A stretch of DNA of 64,000 bases from Kingdonia uniflora (GCA_014058105.1 JACGCM010000655.1:1486001-1550000), one strand, 5' to 3'; numbered from the stretch's first letter, positions 45,213 to 56,641 are shown. Notes: generated by a model not told the origin, from the letters alone. A program made the numbers and translations.

Positions 45213-45298
45213 TTAGGATCCGAACCTACGTCACTTCTTTTGCAGACTAGCGGCTTACCACTCGACTACTGCAGACTAGCGGCTTAGCACTTGACTAC
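45213..45298 (-). pseudogene. Degenerate tRNA-Cys(GCA)-like relic with internal 29-bp duplication
   Basis: Reading the minus strand, a D-arm-like stretch AGTCGAGTGGTAAG (within 45252-45268) is followed by an anticodon-loop-like TCTGCAAA with anticodon GCA at 45241-45243, then a T-arm-like GTAGGTTCGGATCCTA (45214-45229). Spacing fits a tRNA. The anticodon stem has at least two mismatches and no 5' acceptor strand is present. In its place, the 29 bp from anticodon loop through D-arm (45241-45269) are repeated at 45270-45298 with two changes. A bacterial-like second tRNA-Cys gene is known in some seed-plant mitochondria; kinship to it is my inference. The T-loop includes a GGATCC core, so M4 may have invaded here. 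It is probably not functional. Confidence 0.45.
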
Positions 45299-45386
45299 GA
45301 GGATCCTTCCAATCATCTATCTCTTTTCGTTATTGCCCGGGTGACTACGAGGATCCTTCCAATCATCTATCTCTTTTCTTTATTGC
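45293..45386. repeat. ~45-50-bp direct repeat pair with M4
   Basis: GACTACGAGGATCCTTCCAA... at 45293 and 45343, ending CTCTTTTC(G/T)TTATTGC; the tail CTCTTTTCTTTATTGC recurs a third time near 45411. It abuts the tRNA relic. Confidence 0.9.
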
Positions 45387-45627
45387 GTCTCCTATGGGTT
45401 CTTCTTTCGATCTCTTTTCTTTATTGCAAAGAATAGTTTCGAGTCCTCTAAACTACGAGTCATTACCCATCTAGGACCTGCCTACGGACCTTCATAGGAC
45501 CTTCATTGATTTCTCAATTCAGAGCGCATCCATACCCATCTCTAGGACCTTCATAGATTGCTCAAAAATAAGAGCATACGTATACGTATTCGACATGAAG
45601 TGAGTCGTTTGGTGAGCCAGAGCCTAT

Positions 45628-45808
45628 AGGCAAGACGCGCTAGAAAGACTAGACCAAAGACAGAGGTTTTTTGGGGGGGATAGGCGCGCTAGAAAGACTA
45701 GACCAAAGACGGAGGTTACGTGTGGGATAGGCGCACCCAGGTAGAAAGACTAGACCAACGACAGAAGAGGTTACGTGCGATAAGCGCACCTAGGTAGATA
45801 GACAGACC
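45628..45808. repeat. ~50-bp imperfect array, four units
   Basis: Each unit has TAGGCGCRC or related word, GCTAGAAAGACTAGACCAAA, CRGAGGTT; units start near 45634, 45682, 45728 and 45780 and diverge progressively. Confidence 0.88.
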
Positions 45809-47349
45809 ATCCAGAATTGAATAGCCCACTGGTGGCTCTACAAAAGCCTAGGCGACTGCTAGAACGTAGTTTAGGAACAGGAACAGGATATGAAAGAAAA
45901 GAGGACCTTTTTAAACTGCCTGTTTTCTTTCATATTTAAAAAGAGGATAAGAAGAGAAGTAAGCGCTCTGGTTGACACATAGAAAAAGAGATAGCAATAA
46001 AGAAAAGAACGGAAAGGCAGCCTAATCGGCCTATCCCAATGCCTCTTTGTGAGAGACACATCTCGCACCCATAATTGACTCTGGTTCTAAGCAAGCCAGC
46101 CGATCAGGCGGAATCATGCTCTTGCTTACCCCAACTAGAGCAGTCCTAGGAGTAGTACTATCACCCTTTTTAAAGCCAATATCAGAATAGCAAAAGTTGC
46201 GTCCACCCAGCAAGAAAGAAATTCACGCAGCAAGAAAGGCGCAAGAGTAGTTTAGAAGCAAGAAAGGCCTAGTAGCGCCTTTTTTTTGGTAGCTGCTTTG
46301 TGCATATAGCTAAGCGAGTCGATCTAGATTTATCGTCATGTGTCACCTAATCTACGCTCATTATGGCGCGCCTTCTCCCTATTCACGACTAGTTCACTGC
46401 TAGGTTTTAGTAGTTTAGCGGTAGCTTAGGATCCTTGCAAAAAAAGGTCTCGACTATGGTTATGGTCCGACCAAACTTTATCGTTCTAAGTAGATTAGAG
46501 GCAGGTCCTCTAAGTCAATTGCATTGTTGCTATAGCTATAGGTGAGCTTTACTTTTCTCGTTCTTTCGAGCGGCTTTAAAAAGGAAGTGAGTTTCGTCCT
46601 ATGGTGACCTTGACGTGTTGCATTCTTTTGATCGGGTCTAGGAGTGAAAAGCGATTGAGTGGATTTGATCCTATGGTCCAAAAAAACTTTTGCGCTTTTT
46701 GAGATAAGCAATCGGATTGTGAAAGCAAAGCGCTAGGTAGCCTACTGGAGAAACTGCTACGGCTATTCTTGGATCGGAGTTTTTTTTTTTACAGGGCTTT
46801 TTGTAGTTTAGGAGTTCAAAAAAGAATAAAGGGTGCCGGAGTTTTTTTGGAGTGAAAGCAGCAAGAATCCCTTCTTCATACAACATTATAGGTAGACTCT
46901 CTCTGTTGCAAGGTTGGCTTCTTCCAGTCCGTCCTTTCGATCCGCAAAAAAGCATTAGCATCGGTCGTCTAAACTACTGGCTTTGGAGCCACAGAGAGTC
47001 AGTTGTAGAAGGCGGAACGAAAAAAAAAAAGAGGGTTGCTAAAGCTAAGCGAAGCGAGCACCAGTAAGGTATCCTTTTAAACAGGTATGAAAGAGTAGTT
47101 TAGAAGCAGATAGGCGAGCTGTGTAAGGAGAGACGAAGAAGATAGGCGAGCTGTGTAAGGCGAGATAAGCCAAAGAGGTTAGACACAAGAGAGTGGCTGG
47201 CTCAAACGTAAGAAAAGAAAAGGCGTGGGTTACCCACTTTTTAAAAGGGTTAGTAGTGGTAATGTATATAGAGAGCTACATTGGATTTCTAAACTACGCT
47301 GGGCTTTTTTAGGGGGGATTAAAGAAAAGAGGTAGCCGTGTAGTTTGGA

Positions 47350-47814
47350 AGCTCTTGCTAAAGCTACAAGAATAGGTACAGCGGAAAAGTAGCGCTTTAA
47401 AAGGGCTAGGTAGCTCTTGCTAAAGCTACAAGAATAGGTATTGAGTGATTTTTTAACTCAGTGGTTTAGGGTGTCCAAACTACATTTTCCATCATCTTTT
47501 CCACGTACGCAAGTGTAGGATTTTTCTAAACTACTGTGAAGGGTTTAAAAAAAGGAAACGAAAGAAAAGGAGTAGTGGTAATGTATATAGAAGGACACGA
47601 GACCCACTAAACTTGCGTACGAAAAGAGTTAAAGACGTAGCCGTACGTAAGTTTCAAGTAGCAACAAGTAGCTTCGGTACCCTAGAGGGTAGTTTAGCTT
47701 TAATTAGAAGGATCCTAGGTAGGATCCTAAACTACGAGCTTTTAAAAGCCTTTAAAGAGACTTGCGTACGTTTAAAAGCGTTAGGAAGCTCTTGCTAAAG
47801 CTACAAGAATAGGT
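47350..47814. repeat. 28-bp repeat, three copies
   Basis: AGCTCTTGCTAAAGCTACAA(GAATAGGT) at 47350-47377, 47412-47439 and 47787-47814, identical. Each is followed by a different continuation (ACAGCGG, ATTGAG, TCTTTGAGCG). Confidence 0.93.
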
Positions 47815-47964
47815 TCTTTGAGCGTACGCAAGTTGCGCAAGCCCGAAGAGCTAGCTTTAGTAGGTAGCTTGTAGTTTGGAGGCGCGCGTTTAAAGAAAAT
47901 ACAGCGAGGATCCTAAACTACGAGCTTTTAAAAGCCTTTAAAGAGACTTGCGTACGTTTAAAAG
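47721..47964. repeat. 58-bp perfect direct repeat pair (M4-M2-M1)
   Basis: AGGATCCTAAACTACGAGC, TTTTAAAAGCCTTTAAAGAG, then M1 and TTTAAAAG at 47721-47778 and 47907-47964, no differences. Confidence 0.94.
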
Positions 47965-47998
47965 AGACGATGGATAAGGGTTTTAAAAAGAAGCCTTT

Positions 47999-48050
47999 CC
48001 TCCAATGTCTGCTATTTAAAAAGCCAGCTTAAAATAGCAGACATTGGAGG
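47999..48050. repeat. Perfect 19-bp-arm hairpin
   Basis: CCTCCAATGTCTGCTATTT (47999-48017) and its exact reverse complement (48032-48050), loop 14 nt. The arm contains AATGTCTGCT, related to M3. Inside the densest module hub. Confidence 0.94.
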
Positions 48051-48623
48051 CGGGAAAAGGAGCCTTTCAAGTATTAAAGAAAAGACAAAGGAAAAGAGAA
48101 GAGAAATAGTGAATTGTAATGTCTATAGTGAGCCTTTCAAGAACCAACTTGTAGCTTTTAGCACCATCTAGGTAGGATCCTTGAGTGTGTTTTCTTTGTT
48201 CAAAAAAGCGTGACTTGCGTACGTTTAAATAAGTAGCAAATTGTAGTTTGGAAGCCGTACGCAAGTTTCAAGTAGCAACAAGTAGCTTCTTTTCCACGTA
48301 CGCAAGTGTCCCAAACTACCCACTTCGTTAGAGGGCTTTAAAAGGATTTGTCTATAGATAAGGGTTGCTAAAGCTAGGGAGTTGTGGTTGTAGCCTTTAG
48401 GCAACTACAACTACCAGAGTTTAAAAGAGTTAAGAGAAGAAGGCTTTAGTAGGTAGCTTTAGAGAGCTAAAATTGAAAGCTAAGGACTATGAGTAGTGGA
48501 ATAGAAGTGGTTAGGTAGCCGGTAAACTACAAAGAAAAGAGTTAGCTTTAAGTAGTTTGTAGTTTGGACAAAAAAAAAGACCCACTAAACTTGCGTACGA
48601 AAAGAGACGATGGATAAAAAGAC

Positions 48624-48798
48624 GCAAAAGAATAGGTTCAGTAGACGGTGGATGTAGTTTAGAGCCATTAGAGCTAGTTGCGTAGCTAGAGGAGCAGCAA
48701 AAAAGGGAGGATCCTAAACTACAAAGAATCTGTTAGAGGTGGCTTTTCTTTCGTCGCAAAAGAATAGGTTCAGTAGACGGTGGATGTAGTTTAGAGCC
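48624..48798. repeat. 44-bp direct repeat pair
   Basis: CGCAAAAGAATAGGTTCAGT...GTAGTTTAGAGCC at 48624-48667 and 48755-48798. Confidence 0.93.
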
Positions 48799-50190
48799 GT
48801 TTAGAGCTAGGAAAATCCTCTTTCCCCGTACGCAAGTGAAAACTCCATCTGACTCGCCTAAGCGTTTAGCCATTGAAAAAAAGAGTATTGGCATGGCAGC
48901 CCTAACAGAAACAGACGCTTCATGTAACCTAAGCATCAATAGCTCCTCCGGGAAACTTGGTGATGGTGATCCGGGAGTCAAATCAATAGCTCTTTCTATC
49001 TTTAAGGCAGACCCCGGTGAGTGATATGCGAGATGTAGATGTCCTAGGCTCGGCGAAGACAAAAGAGGTCCTTTATTGACGCTATCAAAGCGCTAAGGGC
49101 GATCTTATTTTCCAAGGCTTTTTCTCGGAGATGTCTAAGCGGCAACAGGAGTCGGTCTTGAAAGGAAAAAGCGTATCGGGGGTTCTTTTCCTACTTCATC
49201 TGCGGCACACCCTCAGGCTACAGACTCTTTTAGACACTTAGGCGCACTTCAGGCTACAGACTCTTTTTTTTTTACCGATGGCTCCAAATAAAAGACACGG
49301 CACTGAGTCCCAGGTAGTTTCCACGTACGCAAGTTCGGGTGACTGACACCGGCAGCTAGGTCGACTAAACTCTTCTTGAAAAAAAATAGGATCCTAAACT
49401 ACCAAAAGTCATTGGTAGAGCAGCCCTATTCGACACACACGGTAGGAGGGGCCATTGCGTTTCACAATAAGGTCTAGGCTAGTTTGTCTTTTCTTGTGTC
49501 TAGTGGTGAAATGTCTATAGGTAGGCCAGCAAAAGCAGATCAAGGGGATCGCTCAAGCCCTGTCTAAGTCTCGGTGTTTTTTTGTGTCGCAAAACGCATT
49601 AGAAATCACCCAGTGCGCATGCTTCTAATCTACTTTAGAGCTCCAATGCTTTTTTGTAAATCCCTTGTTTGCGGCCCTGCCCTAAAACCTAAAACCTAAG
49701 GGAAGGAGTGCTTAGACTAGCCTAACCATATGCCGCGTCGGATAGAAGAACCGTGGGGCGGTCAGTCTCATACGTGACGCGACAACATCAAAAGACTGGG
49801 GTCGAAATGCCTTGGGTCAGTGTCTTTCTTCGTACGCAAGTCCTTTTTTTTCCTTGCTCCTCCCACTTCTAACAAAACAAAGACAAACACCAACGGAATC
49901 CTCTGATCTGATAGTCAATAGGTTATAGGGCACCTCACCCGTCGCCTTTTTTTTAGGACATGGTTAGGCCACCTTCTTACACTTAGGCCTTACGTTAGGC
50001 GTAGTTTTAGAGGGCACTCGAAACTAGAGAAAACGCCCTAGGTTCTTTGTACGCAAGTAAAGAAAAACGCCTTCTAATCTACGTACGCAAGTAAAGTGCT
50101 AGGTTCTTTTAAAGGTGTGTTTTAGCGCTTCCTTATTTCTTGCTGCGTTCTAGACTATCGTACGTAGTTAAGGGGCGCTAAAGAAAAATG

Positions 50191-50251
50191 TCTTTCTAAA
50201 CTACGCTAGGTTCTTTCTAAACTACGCTAGGTTCTTTCTAAACTACGCTGG
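50191..50251. repeat. 21-bp tandem repeat, three units (M2)
   Basis: TTCTTTCTAAACTACGCTAG(G) at 50191-50210 (first T missing), 50211-50231 and 50232-50251, then TAGTGGGTTTGT. A two-unit version with the same tail is at 58703-58761. Confidence 0.94.
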
Positions 50252-50803
50252 TAGTGGGTTTGTATCTAGAACTTGCTGGTCCAAAGCGCCGAAAGACTGT
50301 GATTTAGCAACATGACTCCAGCATCCTAAACTACACTTCTAACTTCGTTAGAGAACTCCTTTGTTTTAAAATCGGCTCATAACCTATACGGCAAAATCAC
50401 ACTAGGATCCTAGCTATAGACCTCGGTATTTCTTGCTGCTTTATAGACCAAGGGTCAGCTTCTAGTGCTCTTTTCCTTTGTCTTTTTCTTGCTCGCCTGA
50501 AGTTGAGGATCCTTGCTGGTTTTTTTTTAGGCCAGACACGAACGAAGTGGTGGTTCTATCAGCTGCAAGCCTCAAAGCGACGTCAACTTGACTTCGGCCT
50601 AATAGAACGACTGCCATAGAAGTCAAAGGCAAGCAACTAAGGTAGTGGTTTGCATGGTTTGTCTATAGTGCGCCGCTCTTTTAGAGGAGCTAACGTGAGA
50701 GGTAGACCTGGCCTTCACCTCCTACGAGCGTCGTCAAAAGCGTAGTTTAGGAGCAAATCCCAGCCATCTTCAAATAGCCTAATGGAGGATAGCCAGCGAT
50801 GCC

Positions 50804-50887
50804 CAGCGTAGTTTAGAAACCCGATGGTTTATTTTTTTAGTTGAGCAGCGTAGTTTAGAAACCCAATGGTTTATTTTTTTAGTTGAG
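50804..50887. repeat. 42-bp tandem duplication with M2
   Basis: CAGCGTAGTTTAGAAACCC(G/A)... at 50804-50845 and 50846-50887; CAGC begins a third unit. The head CCCAGCGTAGTTTAGAAA recurs near 12085, 35460 and 61937. Confidence 0.94.
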
Positions 50888-53739
50888 CAGCAAGAATCAG
50901 AAGAAAAGAGGATCCTAAACTACAACTACCTAACAAGAGACTATGAGCCAGTAGGATGCGTCAGCTAAATGGCGCCTTGAGTTCTTTCCTCTGTTGCATA
51001 GTGGTAATGTCCATAGCCGAGCTCAAAACTCCTTACTCTTTTTGAACCCCCAAACTACAAACTACTAAAGCCCAGCAAGCAAATCTCCTATTTCGCGCTT
51101 AAAGTCTTGGATTTCGCCGTTGGGTTATGAGCCGAGCTACGAGCTAAAAGAGTTTGCGCCAGCAGGGAATCCCAGAATCTTTCCCATGGCGCATTCACCC
51201 GGTGAATTGCCTAAAGCTCTTAGAACTCTTTGGCTTTTTGGTTCGCCAACACACTGCTAGGCCGATACATAGAGCTTCTCCTTGTCCTGGATCGAGCGAG
51301 CTGTACCCAGTCTGAAAAGCTTTTTCCATCTCATCTCTAATAAGGTAGTAGGTGCTGGTGTGTTGCCGCTAACTACTAGCTTCGTCTTGTTTTTAGAGAG
51401 GGTTTCAAAAGTAGGCCTTTAAATAGTAGTAGGAAAAGAGGTGGTAGCCGGACAGAGTCAAAAGCCTTCTTCTTTCCCTTGGAAGATGGATGACGAAGTC
51501 TTTTCCTTAGGCAGTCTCTCCCAGAACTTGCGTACGGTGATGCACGATCGTCACTCTATATACGCGGTGATTCCACCACTCCCACACTATATGATCCCAC
51601 ACTATATGACAGGAAGGATCCTTGCTTAACCTACACGAAACGAGTACCCAATGAAGCGACAGCGCAGGGGGTCTACTTGATTCCAACATTGACACGACTC
51701 TTTTTAAAGCCTAAGAAGGAAAATAGGACATTGCTATTGGGTATGAGCAGATGTGGCTTTTCCATCGGACTACTAAGGGTGGCATCCTCTTTTCTTTGCT
51801 AATGCTTCTAAACTACTCTAAACTACTAATGCTCTAAACTACTAAGGCTTTTTTTTGAAAACTTGCTTCTAAACTACAACTACCGTACGCAAGTTGACTA
51901 GTGGTAAACTGGTCTCTAAACTACAAACTACCGGTAGCTTGTAGTTTGGGATGCGCTTCCCCGTACGCAAGTCTCTGGTCTTTTTTTTCCCTTTCCCGTA
52001 ATGTATATTGTACGCAAGTTCCAAAAAAAAGAAGACCTAGTGGTAGGCTAATAGTTGGAGCGCGGGTTGGCTTTGAGTTTCATTTGAAGCACACTCCTGG
52101 TTGCCAACTCATTAGGCCACAACTCCACCTTATAATGTCTATAGATATAGATGCGGAAAGGAGGTGGGCTTTAAAACGTTATAGGCGGTAGTTCAAAAAG
52201 AAGAGGTAAAGACAGTAGTTAGCGATGGATTTTATCGTACGCAAGTCGTAGTTTAGGGCATTCCTGGCCCTAACTACAAAAGTGCCCCTAAACTACGGTC
52301 TTTAGTAGGTCTTTAGTGCGCTTTTTCCCGTACGCAAGTCAAAAGGTTCGATTGGCTTTCTATCACTATAGATATAGACAGTCTAAACTACGTCTTCTCT
52401 ATCCCTTAAAAAAGAAAATTTCCAACGTCCTTTGAAAAGTCCAACTTCGCAAAAAGCGTGACGAGTGTGTTTTGGAAAGGAAGGTAAAAAATACTTCCTC
52501 TGCGTTTTTGAAAGGGTCTAACTCCTAAACTACGGAAATAGCCGGTTGGGATTAGGATAGGGTAGTGACGTAAACATCGTAGTGAAGCGACAAGCGACTA
52601 GAAAGAGAGGAGGTTGACTTCATCGACCGAAACTGTAGCGGTCATATCTATAGTGCTTTTGAGACGCCACCTCAAAGTAGGGGGGTGGCCTTGTGATAAC
52701 TGGCAATACCCACTCCTGTCACGCTCAACTCAACATGGCTTTCTTACCCTGAGAAAGAACCGGCGCACCCGAGCTTGGCCCAACTCAGTCCTAAACTGCC
52801 CACAGGGGCTTCTTGCAGTTCTTTTTTTTAGCCCTTTTTTATCAAAAAAAGAGAGAAACGTAGCCCTGGCCGTGATCGGTTTGGTATTAGTCATTAGTCT
52901 TCTTAGTGGTAATGACTAATGCCCCTAATGACTAATGCCTCTAGTTGCGTCTTTTTTTTGCCTGTTTTCTTCTGTGCTTCTAAACCACTTCTACAAAAAG
53001 TAGCAGCTTATAGGAGTTAGTAGTTTGGAGAGCAGCTTAGCAGCTGCAGCTTGGAGGTGGAAGCCCGCGTTTAAAAATATACATTACGGGTAAAAGTTGG
53101 CGCTAAAGCGTGCTAAAGACTAGACCTACCCTGCCTATCGCTCTAGTCTTTTTCTTCCGCCAAAACAAAAAAAGACAAGATTGCAAGAAGAATCTCGCGC
53201 GAGAAGAGTGAGTCAAGCGGTGAACGAGATCCAGAGTCTGGTGCTCCTTTATACCCGCCGAGACCTTTATAGCCATCATCTTACCGTAGATTCCTGTCTT
53301 CTTTCCTTTGATAGCCAATTACCATCTCGCATCACCGCTCCAACTGTTAGAGCACTTGCGTACGGCGATTCTTTCCTCTCGCCTCGCCTATTGTCAGTTG
53401 AAGCATTCTAGAGACCTTGGCTTTTCTTTTAGCAGTGACTAAGAGAAGAAGAGATGAGTTGGATCAGCGAGATCGCCCGGATGGAAGAAAGAGAGTAGAT
53501 CAGAGAAGATAGCGACAAGACATCCCAGCCGTGCCGAGTACAGAGAGCGCAGAGCAGACCGGCCAAGATGCGCTAGAAGATTCCACTCGACTCTGCCACC
53601 GGAGCCCCTATACCCGGCGGAAGAGAGATCCCATGGAGAGTCCGTAGTCAGCCTCGCCTTAGTTGCTCCTGTCTTGCCTACGGAGCCAATATTGCCTATC
53701 CCTTCTCCATAAAGAAAGGCTTCTACCAGGGCTGCGGAA

Positions 53740-53796
53740 ACCTTAGGTTGCGAAGTTCTTTTGCTATAGTCTACCTTAGGTTGCGAAGTTCTTTTG
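53740..53796. repeat. 24-bp direct repeat pair
   Basis: ACCTTAGGTTGCGAAGTTCT(TTTG) at 53740-53763 and 53773-53796. Confidence 0.93.
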
Positions 53797-53917
53797 TCTA
53801 TAGTCTATAGTCGCTATTTTGCAACGAGCGTAGGCTTGCCAAGGCTGCTTGCTCGCGGTGCTCCCCTCCCTATCGCCAAAGTGATGATTCGGAATGTCTC
53901 GATACCAAAGCCTGTCC

Positions 53918-53992
53918 CACTGTAGAAAGCTGCGTGAATAAGGTCAGGGTTGAGTTCGGTCTTAGAAACCGTTAGACCCCTTTTCTACAGTG
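53918..53992. repeat. 11-bp inverted repeat around a 53-nt loop
   Basis: CACTGTAGAAA (53918-53928) and TTTCTACAGTG (53982-53992). Confidence 0.8.
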
Positions 53993-54610
53993 CAAAGAAC
54001 TCCCCGCATACCTCTAAACTACCCTAAAGAGACTTCCCCACAGCACACCCCTAGGTACCCCCTTCAGATGACCGGCTTCAACCGGCGCACATCGGCTCTT
54101 GAATCGTTCGTAGCGGGGAAGCCCAGAAAAAACATAGCAAACTGCAGTTGATCAAGAGAAGAGTCATGGGAGGATCCAAAGCCAAAGCTAATGCTGGCCT
54201 TCTGAACCGCTCCATTCTCAATCGCTTCTAGAGTAGTAGTGGTAATGCTTATAGAAGGTGGTTTTGTCTAGAGTAGCAGTGGTTTTGAACCGCTAGTTAG
54301 GAAAGGGGGATTTTCAGTCCTTTGCCTTCCAAACTCCCCCTTTGCTGGTCCTTTTGTCTTTATCTGAGCTAGTCAGCTTCTTGCTATGGCGAACGTAGGC
54401 CTACCTAAGCCGCACTTATTGACCGCGCCTGACTTTTAAAGCCACTGATTTTTTAACAGGAAAGAAGCAAAGCAAAGCTAGGATGATCCTTAAAGAAATA
54501 GGAGCTTATGGTAGCGCCTTTCTGAACCTACTAGCCGCTTAGAAGAACAAAAACTCTCTACCGCGTACGCAAGTCAAAATAAAATAGACATAGCGCATAG
54601 CTATTGACTC

Positions 54611-54710
54611 AATGATATCTTACCACAGGGCTAGACATAGCGCATTGCTTTTCTTTCGCGACGCTTTTTTTTTACAAGTCACTTGAAGTGAGGACTGGTA
54701 AGATATCATT
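54611..54710. repeat. 15-bp perfect inverted repeat, 70-nt loop
   Basis: AATGATATCTTACCA (54611-54625) and TGGTAAGATATCATT (54696-54710). A direct repeat AGACATAGCGCAT lies before and inside the loop (about 54587 and 54632). Confidence 0.9.
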
Positions 54711-54908
54711 TTAGATTCCTAGAAAATCCTGTTGCGTAGCTAGGGGTGTTGCCATTACAACCACGCAGGCTTCCTTTCAAGGAGATGAGGGGACTGCTCA
54801 GTCGAAGGAAAAGGAGCGTTGCAAGAAAGAAGAATCCAAAAGACAAACCCGCTCAAATCAAAACCTTTGGGATTTGCTTACAACTTAACTCCTTTTAAAG
54901 CGCAAGTT

Positions 54909-54959
54909 CCGAGTTAGGCCACGCTATACATACCCGAGTTAGGCCACGCGCTATACATA
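54909..54959. repeat. ~24-bp tandem duplication with CG indel
   Basis: CCGAGTTAGGCCACG(CG)CTA... at 54909 and 54934. Confidence 0.92.
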
Positions 54960-55556
54960 ACTGGGGCCTTTAGCAAACGCTGATGTGAGTAGGGAAGGTA
55001 AGGTAGTCAAAACGCTTTGCAGTCAAACTCTAGGTTTCGCGCACAGGAAAAGGAAAAACCTGCTCTAAAACACAAACACACTACTTTCGCTCTTTTTTTA
55101 GACAAGTCAGAGGCAAAACAAACCTGCTCTAACTACTTTCGTGCTAGGCAAGTCATATGTCTATAGGTTGGAGCACTTTGTGAACGCCGTACGCAAGTTG
55201 GTCTGTTGGTCCTTAAATGAGATTGCATAGTGGATTTCTTCTTCTTTCTTACTGCGTGAATTTCGCTCCTTCTCTATTGATTGCCGGGCTTTAAAAGTGG
55301 CTTTCTAGTGGTAAGACGTCTACAGTGCTGACTTGCGTACGCGGATCAAATCTTTGAAAGGTAGCCAGGCCTTGAAGTTTCGTACTAGCTCATTTCATGA
55401 GTAGGTTTTTGAGGACCAAAGCAATTAGGATTAACCCACAATTTTAAGGACCAAACTTGCGTACGGTGAGTCAAGTAAGGACCAACCAGCAAAGCGAAAT
55501 GGCAGCCTTCACCGCAATAAATCTTTAGCGCTTCTAGCTAACACCCCCACCCCAGC

Positions 55557-55578
55557 TAGGATCCTAGCTAGGATCCTA
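55557..55578. repeat. 22-bp perfect palindrome, two M4 cores
   Basis: TAGGATCCTAGC joined to TAGGATCCTA; the two GGATCC cores are 11 bp apart. Similar doubled M4 lie near 47710/47722, 18053/18065 and 60756/60769. Confidence 0.93.
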
Positions 55579-56227
55579 ATTGAACCTGGCCTAATTGCTT
55601 AAGCGCAGCTCCAATGAGTTCGGCGATTCCTTTTGCTGGAGCTATGTGCTAAACACCTATGTTCTTAGGCTGGGATTTATTTAACAGCAAAATTGCATTC
55701 GGTAGTTTGGACCAGCGAGTTCTATAGACAAGAGCTAATAACGATGGTTTGGTACAGCAAGAAAGCCGCAAGATATGGCCCAGCCTCCAAAGTACCACCA
55801 GACCAGGATTTCGCTTATTTTTTTTGAAAACAAAACCCGAGACCTATAGTTGTATAGACAAAGGAGCGCTTTAAAAAGAGCCAAAAGAGCAAGATAGACC
55901 AGAGGGCTTTTAAAGGAGTTCGAAGAAGAGTAGTCTAGAGGCGCCTTTTGAAGGGTTTAAAAAGAGTAGAGAGCGCTTTAAAAGAGCCAAAACGACTAGA
56001 TGCAGACGCCGCGCTACGGTTGAATCATTTTCTAAAGCTCCTGTCATCTAGAGAAACCTTGGTGGGCTCCTTGTTGGGTGAGTTCGGAACCTCTACTAGG
56101 CTTAGGCTGCACCTCTTTCGTCGCCTGCTCTCTTCTAGCTGTTGGGGCTTCCAAGGAAGGAAAACCTAGGAGAGGACGCGGACGGGCCTTTCACGAAGTA
56201 GTTAGAGGCACGGAATCTGCTCCTAAA

Positions 56228-56263
56228 CTACAACTACAACTACAACTACAACTACAACTACTC
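56228..56263. repeat. (CTACAA)5 microsatellite grown from M2
   Basis: Follows TCCTAAA, so it is the inverted M2 form CTAAACTACAACTAC expanded to about five CTACAA units. Confidence 0.94.
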
Positions 56264-56466
56264 TTTAATCCTTTTTTTGCAAGAAAGATTGACGCACAGA
56301 AAGAACAAGTACTCCGCCCGTAGTTTAGGACGCAAGAAATCACGAGATAACTTCACTGGTTATTTCTTGACAAATCGCGAGAAGAACACTGGAGGTAGCC
56401 GAACTTGCGTACGGTGAAGCCAGAAGAACACTGGAGAAATTTAGGACTAATACCTTACCCACAGGT

Positions 56467-56641
56467 GCTTCTAAACTACTCCAATGGTTACTTCTTTCCC
56501 AACCCCTTACCCAATGGTGCTTCTTCTTCCTATGCTATGGTGACTCCTAAGCTACACAGAACCCAACTGGTGCTTCTTCTTCCCATGGTTACTTCTTTCC
56601 CAACCCCTTACCTAATAGGTGCTTCTAAACTACTCCAAATG
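56467..56641. repeat. Imperfect ~45-60-bp direct repeat pair
   Basis: Shared words GGTGCTTCT, TCCAATGGTTACTTCTTTCC or CCATGGTTACTTCTTTCC, and CAACCCCTTACC; halves start near 56462 and 56569. Confidence 0.85.

Larger units (their letters stand above)
45299..49850. other. Gene-less stretch including the densest module hub
   Basis: From 45.3 to 47.2 kb there is no M1, but a four-copy imperfect array (45628-45808) is present. From 47.2 to 48.8 kb module density is the highest in the window: three 28-bp copies (47350, 47412, 47787), a 58-bp perfect pair (47721/47907), a 19-bp-arm hairpin (47999-48050), a 44-bp pair (48624/48755) and eleven M1 copies. The frames at 48733-49062 (-) and 48836-49024 (+) overlap and are unrecognised. 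Confidence 0.75.
49851..53400. other. Gene-less repeat mosaic with mainly minus M1
   Basis: M1 copies from 48827 to 52339 are all minus except one at 51526. Contains the threefold TTCTTTCTAAACTACGCTAGG repeat (50191-50251), a 42-bp tandem pair (50804-50887) and a cluster of M2/M3 modules near 51.8-52.3 kb. The 101-codon frame at 52614-52919 resembles nothing I know. Confidence 0.75.
53401..54170. other. Second module-poor island
   Basis: About 0.8 kb with no M1 or M4 and only one inverted M2 (near 54015). It appears more GC-rich than its surroundings. It contains a 24-bp repeat at 53740/53773 and an 11-bp inverted pair (53918-53928 / 53982-53992) built on CACTGTAGAAA, a word also at the heart of the 41.3-kb minisatellite. 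No open frame or RNA gene is recognised. Confidence 0.45.

Noticed and set aside
48733..49062. Overlapping frames on both strands (109 and 62 codons)
   Set aside because: The composition is protein-like and the middle is free of modules, but I recognise neither product and cannot choose a strand. A translated database search of 48840-49040 would decide.
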